Made by a program: the position numbers and the translations under genes. Positions 6,619 to 14,670 of a stretch of DNA of 15,200 bases are shown here, in pieces; the stretch's first letter is position 1, and every line of letters starts with the position of its first letter. Source of the stretch: CAZFAT01 sp964517075 (GTDB taxonomy: Bacteria; Acidobacteriota; Vicinamibacteria; Vicinamibacterales; SCN-69-37); NCBI GenBank assembly GCA_964517075.1, contig CAZFAT010000194.1, positions 1 to 15,200 on the forward strand, read 5' to 3'. A model generated the notes under the pieces. It ran no database searches and was not told the origin of the DNA. It was given only the letters and a program-made list of their open reading frames with translations.

Positions 6619-6847
6619 TCCGCGGAGGGGAGAGCGTGGGCCGCCGAGCGTCGTGGCACGAGCACGGAATGCAGCGATGCCAGCGCCTGCCTGTCAGTTG
6701 ACGCATTCCGCTGACGCCTGACGGCCCGCGCAGGCCCAGTTCAAGATGCGTGCCGCGCGCGCACCGTCGAAACCGGCGGCGAAGCGGGCCGTTCCCGCCT
6801 GCTGTGTCCCGTTCCGAGGACCGGCAGACGCCCTTCGGGCAGGACGA
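6619..6847. other. convergent intergenic region, no gene seen
   Basis: This 229-base gap separates the ends of two convergent genes. It contains only small GC hairpins: GCGGG-CCGTT-CCCGC at 6784-6798 and GCCC-TTC-GGGC at 6830-6840. Neither is followed by a T-run, so any terminator is not of the classical intrinsic type. GTCAG (6693-6697) and CTGAC (6711-6715) form a loose inverted repeat. Frames crossing the gap show no domain. Confidence 0.4.
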
Positions 6848-8050
6848 TCAGGCGTGCGCGGCTTCGGCGGACGACTCGTTGCCTGGTCCGACCAACGTTG
6901 AAAACTGGGCGGCCAGGATCGTCGTGATCGCGGTGAGGTCGGCAGCCGGCTTCGCCTCCCGGACCTCCACGGCGAGCACACCCGTACATCCGCTGGCCGT
7001 CATCAGCGGAACCGCGATGGCGCCGGCCGCCTGGGGCGCTGCCCCATTCATCGTCTGCGTACAGCCCGACCGGAACGCCAGCGACGTCACGTTGTCCTCG
7101 TCCGTCCTCAGCGTTCCGAGGCGCTCCAGGACCTTCTCGGAATAGCCATGGGCCAGTGTGGGCCGCAGCGATGCGCCCGCCCGGTCGACCGTCCAGACGA
7201 TGACGCCCTTGGCCTCCAGAACCTTCGCAGTCCGTTCGAGCAGCGACGGAAGGTCGCGGCTGTCGATCAGCCGGGCCAGGTCGACGCACAGATCGGCGGC
7301 CGCCGCCAGGTGGACGGGCGGGGGAGGTGGCGCCAGTGGCGGTGACGGCAGCGGCGGCGCCGCGCGGACGGGTGCCGGCGCGGGTGGTTTGACCGGCGGC
7401 GGCAGATCCCTGAGCATCTGCGCCATCGTGGCGGCCGGCGACCCCGCCGGACGTTTGGCGAGCTGGCCCGCATACAGCGCGACGACAACCACCCAGGCGA
7501 TGGCGATGGCATTCATGCCGAAGCGGAGACGGGCCAGGCGGGCGAGCCGCACGCTGACGGCCGCGTCTTCTTCCGCCCGTGCGGCCGCCAGTTCGCCGGC
7601 GAGCCGATCGGCGGCTTCGCGGCTGTCCACGCGCACGAGGCCGGCTGCGAGCGATCGCTGGTTGTTGCGCAGGGCGTCGCGCGCGCGTCGATCGATCGTG
7701 AGGACGTCGGCTAGCGCCGTCACGGCCGCGTCGTACCGGGCCCGCACGGCGGGATTCGTGGACGTGGCGCGCAAATCCCCCACCGTGGTTTCGATCCGGG
7801 CGGCGAGGTCGGCCGCCCGGCGGCTCCAGGCGTCGTTCGTGGGATCGATCACCGCGCCCGTGGCGGCCGCGGCCATTTCAGCGACCGCGACGTCGAGCGA
7901 TCCAAGTTGACGATCGATGGCGGTCGCCGCCGCGCGTTCGCGGGCGATGGACGAATCGAATCGGTAGTCCTGGACGATCGTGCCGAGTGCGAGGATGACC
8001 GTGAGGACTAACAGCAGGTCGAGGCCGCCATTCCTCATGGTTCGTTCCAT
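6848..8050 (-). CDS. two-TM periplasmic sensor protein with cytoplasmic GAF domain, no output domain
   Basis: A 400-residue membrane protein. Transmembrane helix 1 is about residues 10-27 (LDLLLVLTVILALGTIVQ). The Ala/Arg-rich stretch 28-175 is predicted helical and periplasmic, resembling four-helix sensor domains of chemoreceptors and kinases. Helix 2 is about 178-198. A proline-rich linker (216-247, with PPLAPPPPPV) leads to a degenerate GAF domain (about 250-388: CVDLARLIDSRDLPSLLERT, VIVWTVD, AIAVPLM, GVLAVEV). No kinase, cyclase or methyl-accepting domain follows, so how a signal would leave the protein is unclear. It is the last gene of the minus-strand run, 80 bases after dsbD. TATAGT (8064-8059) lies eight bases before ATG 8050; ATG 8038 is an alternative start. 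Confidence 0.8.
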   Translation of the reverse strand: MERTMRNGGLDLLLVLTVILALGTIVQDYRFDSSIARERAAATAIDRQLGSLDVAVAEMAAAATGAVIDPTNDAWSRRAADLAARIETTVGDLRATSTNPAVRARYDAAVTALADVLTIDRRARDALRNNQRSLAAGLVRVDSREAADRLAGELAAARAEEDAAVSVRLARLARLRFGMNAIAIAWVVVVALYAGQLAKRPAGSPAATMAQMLRDLPPPVKPPAPAPVRAAPPLPSPPLAPPPPPVHLAAAADLCVDLARLIDSRDLPSLLERTAKVLEAKGVIVWTVDRAGASLRPTLAHGYSEKVLERLGTLRTDEDNVTSLAFRSGCTQTMNGAAPQAAGAIAVPLMTASGCTGVLAVEVREAKPAADLTAITTILAAQFSTLVGPGNESSAEAAHA

Positions 8051-8058
8051 GAGTCGCT

Positions 8059-8064
8059 ACTATA
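8059..8064 (-). promoter_or_regulatory. candidate -10 box for the sensor gene
   Basis: TATAGT on the minus strand matches the -10 consensus at five of six positions and is eight bases from ATG 8050. Transcripts would be leaderless for that start, or have a leader of roughly 14 bases for ATG 8038. No clear -35 is visible. Confidence 0.35.
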
Positions 8065-8130
8065 GCATCCGATCTTCGACCCTCGTCGAGGATCTCCGCG
8101 CTCGATCGCGACGATGTTCCGATCCGGATG

Positions 8131-9894
8131 TCAGGAGCCGCCGGATGGCGGACCACTGGAGGCGCTTTTCGGTCGAAGGATGATGTAGGCCGGCAGCCCG
8201 ACAGCGCCCGCGCGCTCGAGCAGTTCCTTTGCCGGAGACTGATCGGGTTCTTCCGCCTGAACCTTGATGCGCGTGTACCCGGCCAGTCGATCGATCACGA
8301 CGGGATCAGCGAGCGTCGTCCGATCCATCACCAGGCAGTTCTTGCACCAGCTCGCCCAGACGTCGACGAGGACCAGCGACTGATTCCCTTCGGCCTCGTC
8401 GAGGCCGGTCGCCAGGCTGGCGTGCCACCCCTCGGCGATCTTCTCCTTCACGCTCGCGGACACCTCGCTCGGATCGACGAAGCGATTCGCAAACAGTCCA
8501 TACGCCAGATAGCCGTAGTAGGCGGCGGTGGCGAGGATGAACACGCCGAGCGCCTGCTTGACGCGGACCATCCAGGGACCGGGCCGGGGCAGCGCGGCCA
8601 GCCCGGCCCCGGCCAGCGGCCAGGGCAGCGCCATCCCGAGGCCCAGGACGAAGGGCAGTGCCAGCGCCTGCCAGGCGCCCGCCGCATACAGATCGCCGGC
8701 AAACACGATGACCTGAATCACGACCGGGGCGACGCAGGCCCCCGCGAGAAGCGCTGCGACGGCGCCCATGCCGAACGCCAGGACGAACGTGCCGCGGCTG
8801 ACGTCACTGAAGCGGAACCGACTCGAGAATCGCGAGAAATCGATCGAGAGGACGTCGAACATCGCCAGGCCGAGGATCACGAACAGCACGGCAATGCCCG
8901 CGTTGAACCACGGCGAGGCGTTGATCGTGCCGAACGTGCCCGTCGTGAGGATAACGACCAGGCCGAGGATGCCGTACACCAGCGCCATGGCGGCGCCGTA
9001 GGTGGCGCCCAGGAGAAATCCGCGCCCGCGGCGCTTCTGGGCGGCGCCGGCGCCAATGATGCCCAGGTTGATGGGAATCATCGGCAGCACACAGGGCGTG
9101 AGATTCAGCGCGATCCCGCCGAGGAACACGAGTCCGAGCACCACAAGCGGTCCACGGCCGTCGAACAGGCCCTTCGGCGTCACGCCGGCCTCGGCGTTGC
9201 CGATGAACTCGAGGAAGTCGGCGCTGTTCATGTAGCTGCCGGTCCCGAGGATGGTGAAACGGTCCAGCCTGGCCAGCACGTCCGCGGGCCGATCGGCGGC
9301 CGCGACCGTGGTCGTGCGTCTCGCGGCCGGCCGCACCGGCGGAGGAGCGCCAGTGCCGAACGCAATGCCCTTGAACACGTCCGGATGGTTCGCGGCGAGT
9401 CGTTCACCGGGCGCCACCACCCGAATCGTCCAGCTGGTCGACACCTCCGTGGGGAAGTAGCACGCCGCGGCGTCGCAGGCCTGATAGCGAAGCCGGCCCG
9501 GCAGCACCACCGGCCCGAGCGGCCGGTCGGCCGCCACTTGGACGGTGACTCCGATGTGAATGCGATTGTCGAAGACCGCGAGCGGCTGGTCGAACCCCTC
9601 GACCCGAAAATCCGTGGACGGGGGGAACACGACCTCCGAGACCGTGATCCCGGGCGGGGGATCGAAGGACAGCGTTGTCGCGATCAGCCCGGGTTCGCGC
9701 GGCTGGTTGGATTGCAGGTGGAGGCCGCTCGCGACCTCCGCCCGGAGCGCCAGGCGCAGCGATCCGCCCGGGGGCGCGGCGCCGGTCTCCACCAGCGGGG
9801 TCAGTTGAACCGGCGCGGGCTGCTGCGCAGCGACGCCACCGCCGGCGGCCACGGCGGCAATCAGCGCGAGGAGGACCGATCGCCGGAGGGGCAT
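8131..9894 (-). CDS. dsbD: thiol:disulfide interchange protein DsbD
   Basis: The 587-residue protein has the complete three-part DsbD layout. A signal peptide (about 1-23, SVLLALIAAVAAGGGVAA) leads into an N-terminal periplasmic domain with the cysteine pair C140/C145 (YQACDAAACYFP). The membrane core (about 248-465) has around eight hydrophobic helices with C268 in LTPCVLPMIPI and C387 in AGACVAPVVI. The C-terminal thioredoxin domain has C517/C520 in WASWCKNC and a cis-Pro at P568. DsbD passes electrons from cytoplasmic thioredoxin across the inner membrane to keep periplasmic thiols reduced, for example in cytochrome c maturation or protein repair. The ATG follows the nuoG stop by four bases, so the two are probably co-transcribed; an AAGGA lies 14 bases upstream, too far for a normal ribosome binding site. 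All six redox cysteines are present. Confidence 0.95.
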   Translation of the reverse strand: MPLRRSVLLALIAAVAAGGGVAAQQPAPVQLTPLVETGAAPPGGSLRLALRAEVASGLHLQSNQPREPGLIATTLSFDPPPGITVSEVVFPPSTDFRVEGFDQPLAVFDNRIHIGVTVQVAADRPLGPVVLPGRLRYQACDAAACYFPTEVSTSWTIRVVAPGERLAANHPDVFKGIAFGTGAPPPVRPAARRTTTVAAADRPADVLARLDRFTILGTGSYMNSADFLEFIGNAEAGVTPKGLFDGRGPLVVLGLVFLGGIALNLTPCVLPMIPINLGIIGAGAAQKRRGRGFLLGATYGAAMALVYGILGLVVILTTGTFGTINASPWFNAGIAVLFVILGLAMFDVLSIDFSRFSSRFRFSDVSRGTFVLAFGMGAVAALLAGACVAPVVIQVIVFAGDLYAAGAWQALALPFVLGLGMALPWPLAGAGLAALPRPGPWMVRVKQALGVFILATAAYYGYLAYGLFANRFVDPSEVSASVKEKIAEGWHASLATGLDEAEGNQSLVLVDVWASWCKNCLVMDRTTLADPVVIDRLAGYTRIKVQAEEPDQSPAKELLERAGAVGLPAYIILRPKSASSGPPSGGS

Positions 9895-9898
9895 GCCG

Positions 9899-11674
9899 CT
9901 ATTTGGCTTCCTTCAACGGGATCACGTCGGCGCGGGGCAGGGGCCCGAAATCGTCGCCGAACTTGACCGGTGGCAGATCCTGGAACATGAAGTCCCACTT
10001 CCAGCGCTCGGAAGGATTCGAGGCCTGGAGCCACTGCTTGGCCGACACCGGACGCGAGAACCTCGCCGATGGCAGCGCGGCGTAGCCAGGAATCGCGGCG
10101 AGGTCGCGCGCAATCGCCTCCCGCACGGCGGCCGCGGAGTGGTAGCTGACCGGCGCGCCAAACGCCACACCGAGCTTCGAGAGGATCTGCCAGTCGTCGA
10201 CGGCGTCTCCCGGCGGCGGGATCACGCGGGAGGCCGCCTGCACGTGGCCCGTCATATTCGTGTACGTCGCGTCCTTCTCCACGAAGGCGGATCCCGGCAG
10301 GACGATGTCCGCGGCCTCGGTGAGCGGCGTGCGCAGCACGCCCTGGACGATCAGCGTCTGGATCCGGCCGGCCTGGCGCGCGGACACGATCCAGTCCGTC
10401 TCGCCGATCGATCCATCCGGCCCGGCGTCGTACACATACAGGAGCTTCACCTCGCCGGCCTCGACCGCGCGCCGGAGCTGCGACAGATCGGCTGGCGCGC
10501 TTTCGGCCGGCACGTCGAAGCCCAGGTCGCGGGCGCCGCGGACATTGGGTGCGTCAATTGCGGGAATCCTGAACTTCGTGGTGGCCGGCTGAGGTTTGTC
10601 GCGGTACCGCCAGCCGAGGGTGACGCCGCCCGCCTGACCGGCAATTTCTCGCAGCACGAACATCTCCTCGAGCGAGGCGTGCGCCGAGATGAAGAAGAAC
10701 GCGTGGCTCGGCCCGCCGGCGGCGTCCACCGCGTCCTTGACCGCGATCAGCGCGTCGGCCCAGGGCATGGCGTCGAGCGATCCGCCGCGGCGCAGGGCCG
10801 GCTGCCGGAGCCGGCGGTCGCCCTCCACCCAGTGATAGTCGAACCGCCCGATGTCGCACATCCAGTAACTGTTCACCTCGGGATTCAGCCGTGGCGTCAT
10901 CCGGACCAGGCTGGCACCCTTGGCCCACTCCGGCTTGGCCTTGATCCACGCCGTCGTGTTGCAACCCTTTTCGCAGAGCGTGCAGATGGTGTCCACCGCC
11001 TGCGGGTTGTCCCACGGGCGTGACTTGAACCGGTAATCCCGCGTGGTAATCGCCCCGACCGGGCAGACATCCATCAAGTTGCCCGAGAGCAGGGACACGA
11101 CGCCCTGTTCCTCGAAGGTCGCAATCTCGCTGCCGTAGCCGCGCTGGACGATGCCAATCTGCGCGTCGCCGTCGACCTCGCGCATGAACCGGACGCAGCG
11201 CGTGCACAGGATGCAGCGGTTCCGGTTCAGCAGCAGCGTCGGCCCGAAGTCCACGTCGGCCTTGACGCCCTCGCCGTCGAACACGCGGCGCGGAAACTCC
11301 ATCCGGCTGCGCTCGGGGCCGAACGAGTACGAGAAGTCCTGAAGCGGACACTCGCCGCCCTTGTCGCAGACAGGGCAGTCGAGCGGATGGTTGATGAGGA
11401 GGAACTCGAACACGCTCGCGCGCGCCGCCACGACGTCCGCCGTGCTGGTCGTGACGACCATGCCCTCGGCGCACGCGGTCGAACAGGCCGTCTGCAGCTT
11501 TGCCATCTTCTCGATCTTGACGATGCAGACACGGCAGGACCCGTCGACGCTAAGGCCGGGGTGGTAGCAGTAGTAGGGGACGGGACTGCCGTGCTGGTTC
11601 GCGGCCTCGAGCACGGTCTTGCCCTTCTGCACCGCGACCGTGCGTCCATCTATCGTGAGCGTGACCGTGTCCAT
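9899..11674 (-). CDS. nuoG: NADH-quinone oxidoreductase subunit G (short form, orphan)
   Basis: A 591-residue complex I NuoG. Ligands are visible for the N-terminal 2Fe-2S cluster (C36, C47, C50, C64), the His-ligated 4Fe-4S cluster (H96, C100, C103, C109), a second 4Fe-4S cluster (C154, C157, C160, C204), and a third set C231, C234, C238 and C273 preceding the molybdopterin-oxidoreductase-like domain. The C-terminal half keeps the VLPGSAFVEKDATYTN region but is shorter than the roughly 700-900 residues of many NuoG proteins. The subunit passes electrons from the NADH module towards quinone. No other nuo gene is nearby; kbl lies upstream and dsbD downstream. ATG 11674 lacks a Shine-Dalgarno and is preceded at six bases by TATGAT, suggesting a leaderless transcript. 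It could serve as a replacement complex I subunit or belong to another oxidoreductase. Confidence 0.92.
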   Translation of the reverse strand: MDTVTLTIDGRTVAVQKGKTVLEAANQHGSPVPYYCYHPGLSVDGSCRVCIVKIEKMAKLQTACSTACAEGMVVTTSTADVVAARASVFEFLLINHPLDCPVCDKGGECPLQDFSYSFGPERSRMEFPRRVFDGEGVKADVDFGPTLLLNRNRCILCTRCVRFMREVDGDAQIGIVQRGYGSEIATFEEQGVVSLLSGNLMDVCPVGAITTRDYRFKSRPWDNPQAVDTICTLCEKGCNTTAWIKAKPEWAKGASLVRMTPRLNPEVNSYWMCDIGRFDYHWVEGDRRLRQPALRRGGSLDAMPWADALIAVKDAVDAAGGPSHAFFFISAHASLEEMFVLREIAGQAGGVTLGWRYRDKPQPATTKFRIPAIDAPNVRGARDLGFDVPAESAPADLSQLRRAVEAGEVKLLYVYDAGPDGSIGETDWIVSARQAGRIQTLIVQGVLRTPLTEAADIVLPGSAFVEKDATYTNMTGHVQAASRVIPPPGDAVDDWQILSKLGVAFGAPVSYHSAAAVREAIARDLAAIPGYAALPSARFSRPVSAKQWLQASNPSERWKWDFMFQDLPPVKFGDDFGPLPRADVIPLKEAK

Positions 11675-11739
11675 CGGAGGATCATATCAAGCCGAGGCGG
11701 CCACCCGGTGAGCCCGCCTGGTACGTCAGGCACAGCACG
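11675..11739 (-). promoter_or_regulatory. nuoG upstream region with -10-like box
   Basis: Between the kbl stop and nuoG there are 65 bases. TATGAT (11686 down to 11681) lies six bases before ATG 11674, the spacing typical of leaderless promoters. No -35 is recognisable, and no T-run terminator follows kbl, so read-through from kbl is also possible. Confidence 0.35.
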
Positions 11740-12921
11740 TCAGATCAGCGCCATGTCACGGCCGACCTGGCCGAACACGTCCAGCGCCCGCTGCAGCTCG
11801 TCACGAGAGTGTGCGGCCGTGACAATCGTGCGGACGCGGGCCTTGTCGCGGGCCACCGTGGGATACCCGATGCCCTGCGCAAACACTCCCTCCGCGAACA
11901 GCCGATCGGAGAACCTCATCGCCGTCGTGGCCTCGCCGACGATGACGGGCGTGATGGGGCTCTCGCTGGCGCCCGTGTTGAAGCCTAGCGACGTCAAGCC
12001 TGCCTTGAAGAACCGCGTGTTGTCCCACAGCCGATCGACGATGGTGGCGTCCTGTTCCAGGATGTCGAGCGCGGCCAGACAGGCCGCGGCCACCGCAGGC
12101 GGATGGGATGTCGAGAACAGGAAGGGCCGGGCGCGCTGGCTGAGGAAGTCGATGAGCGCTCGTGACCCGGCGACATAGCCGCCGAGCACGCCGATGGCCT
12201 TCGACAACGTGCCCACCTGAATGTCGACGCGGCCATGGACGCCGAAATGATCGATCGTTCCGCGCCCCTGGCGTCCGAACACGCCGCTGGCGTGCGCGTC
12301 GTCCACCATCATGATGCAGCCGTATTCCTCGGCCAGCGCCACCAGGGCCGGCAGCGGCGCGAGATCCCCATCCATGCTGAAGACGCCGTCGGTGATGAGG
12401 AGCTTGCGCGGGGCGGCGGGCAGTAGGCGCAGGATGGTGCGCGCCGCGTCCACATCCTTGTGAGGAAAGACCTTGATGGCGGCGCGGCTCAGCCGGCAGC
12501 CGTCGATGATGCTTGCGTGGTTCAGCTCGTCTGAAATGACGACGTCGTCCTTGGTGAGGATGGCCGCCACGGTGCCGGCATTTGCGGTGAAGCCGCTCTG
12601 AAAGACGACCACGGCCTCGGTCCGCTTGAACGCCGCCAGGCGCCGTTCCAGCTCGAGATGGATCGCCATCGTTCCGGCAATCGTTCGCACGGAGCCCGAG
12701 CCGACACCCAGCGTCCGGACGGCGTCCAGCGCGCGCGCGACGAGGGCAGGGTGCGCGGCGAGGCCGAGGTAATTGTTCGACGACAGGTTGATGACCGGCC
12801 GGTGATCGATGCTGGCGCTGGCCTCCTGCGGGCCGTCGAGCACGCGCGGCGTGCGGAAGAGCCCCGCAGCGTTGAGCTCCGCCACCGCCTCGGACAGGAA
12901 GCCAAGCGGGTCAGCGCGCAC
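11740..12921 (-). CDS. kbl: glycine C-acetyltransferase (2-amino-3-ketobutyrate CoA ligase) family
   Basis: A 393-residue PLP enzyme of the alpha-oxoamine synthase family (Kbl, BioF, ALAS, SPT). It carries the signature LSSNNYLGLAAHP (46-58), GSGSVRTIAGT (74-84), the cofactor-stacking His in DELNHASIID (H135), DDAH (207-210) and the PLP lysine K241 in GTLSKAIGVLGGY. The TIAGT and VVFQSGFTANAG segments resemble Bacillus-type Kbl more than BioF. Kbl converts 2-amino-3-oxobutyrate and CoA to glycine and acetyl-CoA in threonine breakdown, or the reverse. No threonine dehydrogenase (tdh) gene lies beside it; the partner is an aminotransferase whose stop is five bases upstream. The start is GTG 12921, chosen because it follows that stop and gives the family length. 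No Shine-Dalgarno is seen, so translational coupling is likely. Another oxoamine synthase activity cannot be excluded. Confidence 0.85.
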   Translation of the reverse strand: MRADPLGFLSEAVAELNAAGLFRTPRVLDGPQEASASIDHRPVINLSSNNYLGLAAHPALVARALDAVRTLGVGSGSVRTIAGTMAIHLELERRLAAFKRTEAVVVFQSGFTANAGTVAAILTKDDVVISDELNHASIIDGCRLSRAAIKVFPHKDVDAARTILRLLPAAPRKLLITDGVFSMDGDLAPLPALVALAEEYGCIMMVDDAHASGVFGRQGRGTIDHFGVHGRVDIQVGTLSKAIGVLGGYVAGSRALIDFLSQRARPFLFSTSHPPAVAAACLAALDILEQDATIVDRLWDNTRFFKAGLTSLGFNTGASESPITPVIVGEATTAMRFSDRLFAEGVFAQGIGYPTVARDKARVRTIVTAAHSRDELQRALDVFGQVGRDMALI

Positions 12922-12926
12922 GGGCG

Positions 12927-14135
12927 TCAGGCCGAGAGGAAGGTTCCCGTGAAGTCGGCCATGTCGTCGTAGATCCCGTGGAGGACATCGGGGGCGACGA
13001 GAAAGACGATGCGGAAGAACCCCTGTTCGGCGGGCATGCCGAACCCGGCGCCGTAAACGCAGAGAATGCCAGTCGCCTTGAGGAGACCGAGCACGTAGTC
13101 CTCGTCAGTCCGGCCTGCCGGCAGCATCACCTGGGGCATGGCATAGAACGCCGCGCGCGGTGCCACGCAACTCATTCCCGGTATCGCGTTCAGCCGGGTG
13201 GACGTCACGGTCGCCCGCGCCTGCAATGCCGCGGCGAACTCGCGTTGATGGCTGCGGTCACCGGTCAGTGCCGCCGTGACGGCGTACTGCATCGGCCCCG
13301 GGCTGCACAGCCGGCCATCGGCCATCTTTCGAATGGCCGCGAGCGCATCGTCGAGCCGCTCCGAGCGGCCGACAGCGAGCCAGCCGGCCCGCCAGCCTGG
13401 AGCGAGGTACGCCTTCGACAGTGACGAGAACGAGATGATGGCGGCGTCGGGCGCGAGCGAGCCCAGCAGCGGCGTCGGACCCGCGAACGCGACGTCGCTG
13501 TAGACTTCGTCGGCCAGGATCGGGATGCCCGCGCGTTCCGCCAGATCAATGAGCGCACGGCGCGTCGCCTCCGGGTAGACCGCGCCCGTGGGGTTGTTCG
13601 GGTCGATGATCACCAGCGCGCGGGTGGCGGGTGTGAGGCGCCGCTTCACGTCGTCCAGATCGGGCAGCCAGTCGCGTGCGGGGTCCGTGCGGTAGTAGGC
13701 CGCGCGGGCGCCGATCTTCGCGAGCACCGCGGTGTACAGAGGATACGTGGGCGTCGGCACCAGGACTTCGTCGCCCGCATCGACGAGGGCGCTGAGCGCG
13801 AGCTCGATGCCTTCCGAGGTGCCGGAAGTCAAGACCACGCGGTCGGCGGCGACGGGCATGCCGCGCCGCGTGTACTCGGCCGCCACGGCGTCGCGGGCTT
13901 CGGGGATGCCGGCTGACGGCACGTAGCCGTTGTGCCCGTCGCGCATGGCGCGTTCGACCGCTGCGATGAGATGGGGCGGCGTCGTGAATCCCGCTTGAAT
14001 CGGATCGCCGATGTTGAGATAGCGCACCCGCCGGCCCGAGGCCTCGACTGTTCTGGCCTCGGCCACGATGTTGCGAATCGCGTAGCTGAACCCGCCCACC
14101 CGGCTCGAGACCCGAATCGACGTCGTGGACGACAT
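12927..14135 (-). CDS. class I/II aminotransferase, AlaA-like
   Basis: A 402-residue fold-type I PLP aminotransferase. Motifs: YLNIGDPIQAGF (39-50), TSGTSEGIE (103-111), DPNNPTGAVY (178-187), LADEVYSD (207-214), PLP lysine K241 in SLSKAYLAPGWRAGW, and carboxylate-binding R375 in FFRIVF. Length and motifs such as LCSPGPMQYAVTAAL resemble glutamate-pyruvate/alanine aminotransferases of the AlaA group, so alanine and 2-oxoglutarate are the likely substrates. Valine- or aspartate-type activity is not excluded. The start is ATG 14135. ATG 14144 and GTG 14177 are in frame, but a TACGAT -10-like box (14148-14143) seven bases before 14135 overlaps the former, and GTG 14177 would nearly reach the divergent DoxX start. 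It is the first gene of the minus-strand run, with kbl five bases downstream. Confidence 0.9.
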   Translation of the reverse strand: MSSTTSIRVSSRVGGFSYAIRNIVAEARTVEASGRRVRYLNIGDPIQAGFTTPPHLIAAVERAMRDGHNGYVPSAGIPEARDAVAAEYTRRGMPVAADRVVLTSGTSEGIELALSALVDAGDEVLVPTPTYPLYTAVLAKIGARAAYYRTDPARDWLPDLDDVKRRLTPATRALVIIDPNNPTGAVYPEATRRALIDLAERAGIPILADEVYSDVAFAGPTPLLGSLAPDAAIISFSSLSKAYLAPGWRAGWLAVGRSERLDDALAAIRKMADGRLCSPGPMQYAVTAALTGDRSHQREFAAALQARATVTSTRLNAIPGMSCVAPRAAFYAMPQVMLPAGRTDEDYVLGLLKATGILCVYGAGFGMPAEQGFFRIVFLVAPDVLHGIYDDMADFTGTFLSA

Positions 14136-14182
14136 GCGCACCATCGTAGCGCGGATTGATTTTGGTGGCACAATCACGGGCC
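14136..14182. promoter_or_regulatory. divergent promoter region between aminotransferase and DoxX gene
   Basis: Forty-seven bases separate the two divergent starts. On the minus strand TTGTGC and TACGAT (14148 down to 14143) are 19 bases apart, a weak sigma-70-like pair ending seven bases before ATG 14135. On the plus strand CACAAT (14169-14174) lies eight bases before ATG 14183. Neither start has a Shine-Dalgarno. Confidence 0.3.
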
Positions 14183-14668
14183 ATGGCTGCGCTCAGCCTG
14201 CTGATGCTCCGCGTGACGCTGGCAGTGGTGCTCGTGGCCCACGGCGCGCACATCCTGTTTGGCGTCTTTGCCGCCGACAATGTCGGCCCCGGCGGCCTGT
14301 CGCGGACTGCCGAGTATTTCGACACCCTGGGGCTCGCCCCGGGGTTTCTGATGGCGGTCCTGGCGGGCGGCATCCAGTTCGTGGGCGGCCTGCTCGTCGG
14401 GGCTGGCTGGCTCACGCGCTGGGCGGCGCTCGGCGTCGTCGGCTATCTCGTCATCACCGTCTGGAAGGACCACGCCCGCTGGGGGTTCTTCCTCAACTGG
14501 GTGCTCGACCCGACCCGCGGTCACGGACTGGAGTTCTCGCTCATCCTCATTGGCGCGCTGATCAGCCTCGTCGTGGCCGGGGGCGGCGACTGGTCCCTGG
14601 ACGGACTGCGGGCGCAGTCGGCGGCGTCCCGCGCCGCCGGCCGCGCGCGGCTTCGGGGACGAGGGTAG
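14183..14668 (+). CDS. DoxX-family integral membrane protein
   Basis: A 161-residue membrane protein from ATG 14183. An upstream TTG at 14156 in the same frame would extend into the divergent promoter. About four hydrophobic helices are visible: residues 3-20 (LSLLMLRVTLAVVLVAHG), about 52-75, about 78-98 and about 118-137. The HGAHILFGVF and GPGGLSRTAEYFDTLGL segments are typical of the DoxX/DUF417-like family. Members sit in the cytoplasmic membrane; some are linked to thiosulfate:quinone oxidoreduction or redox stress, but most have no assigned role. The C-terminal 20 residues are Arg/Ala-rich and cytoplasmic or disordered. The SDR gene starts two bases after the stop, so the two probably form an operon. 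Its specific function is not determined. Confidence 0.85.
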   Translation: MAALSLLMLRVTLAVVLVAHGAHILFGVFAADNVGPGGLSRTAEYFDTLGLAPGFLMAVLAGGIQFVGGLLVGAGWLTRWAALGVVGYLVITVWKDHARWGFFLNWVLDPTRGHGLEFSLILIGALISLVVAGGGDWSLDGLRAQSAASRAAGRARLRGRG

Positions 14669-14670
14669 CG

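Noticed and set aside
6690..6715. Shared CCTGTCAGTT with a downstream CTGAC here and at 1200-1216 as a dispersed repeat
   Set aside because: A ten-base match between two places in 15 kb is expected by chance, and the spacing to CTGAC differs.
8128..9966. Long open frame (612 codons) on the plus strand opposite dsbD
   Set aside because: It is the antisense shadow of a DsbD with all expected motifs. Its translation is rich in Arg, Asp, Glu, His and Gln with no domain, as antisense frames in GC-rich DNA usually are.
9893..11023. 376-codon plus-strand frame opposite nuoG
   Set aside because: Antisense shadow; the minus strand carries all iron-sulfur ligands in order.
14164..14182. TGGCAC before the DoxX gene as a second sigma-54 promoter
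   Set aside because: The -12 element is missing: the bases at the right distance read CGGG instead of TTGC.
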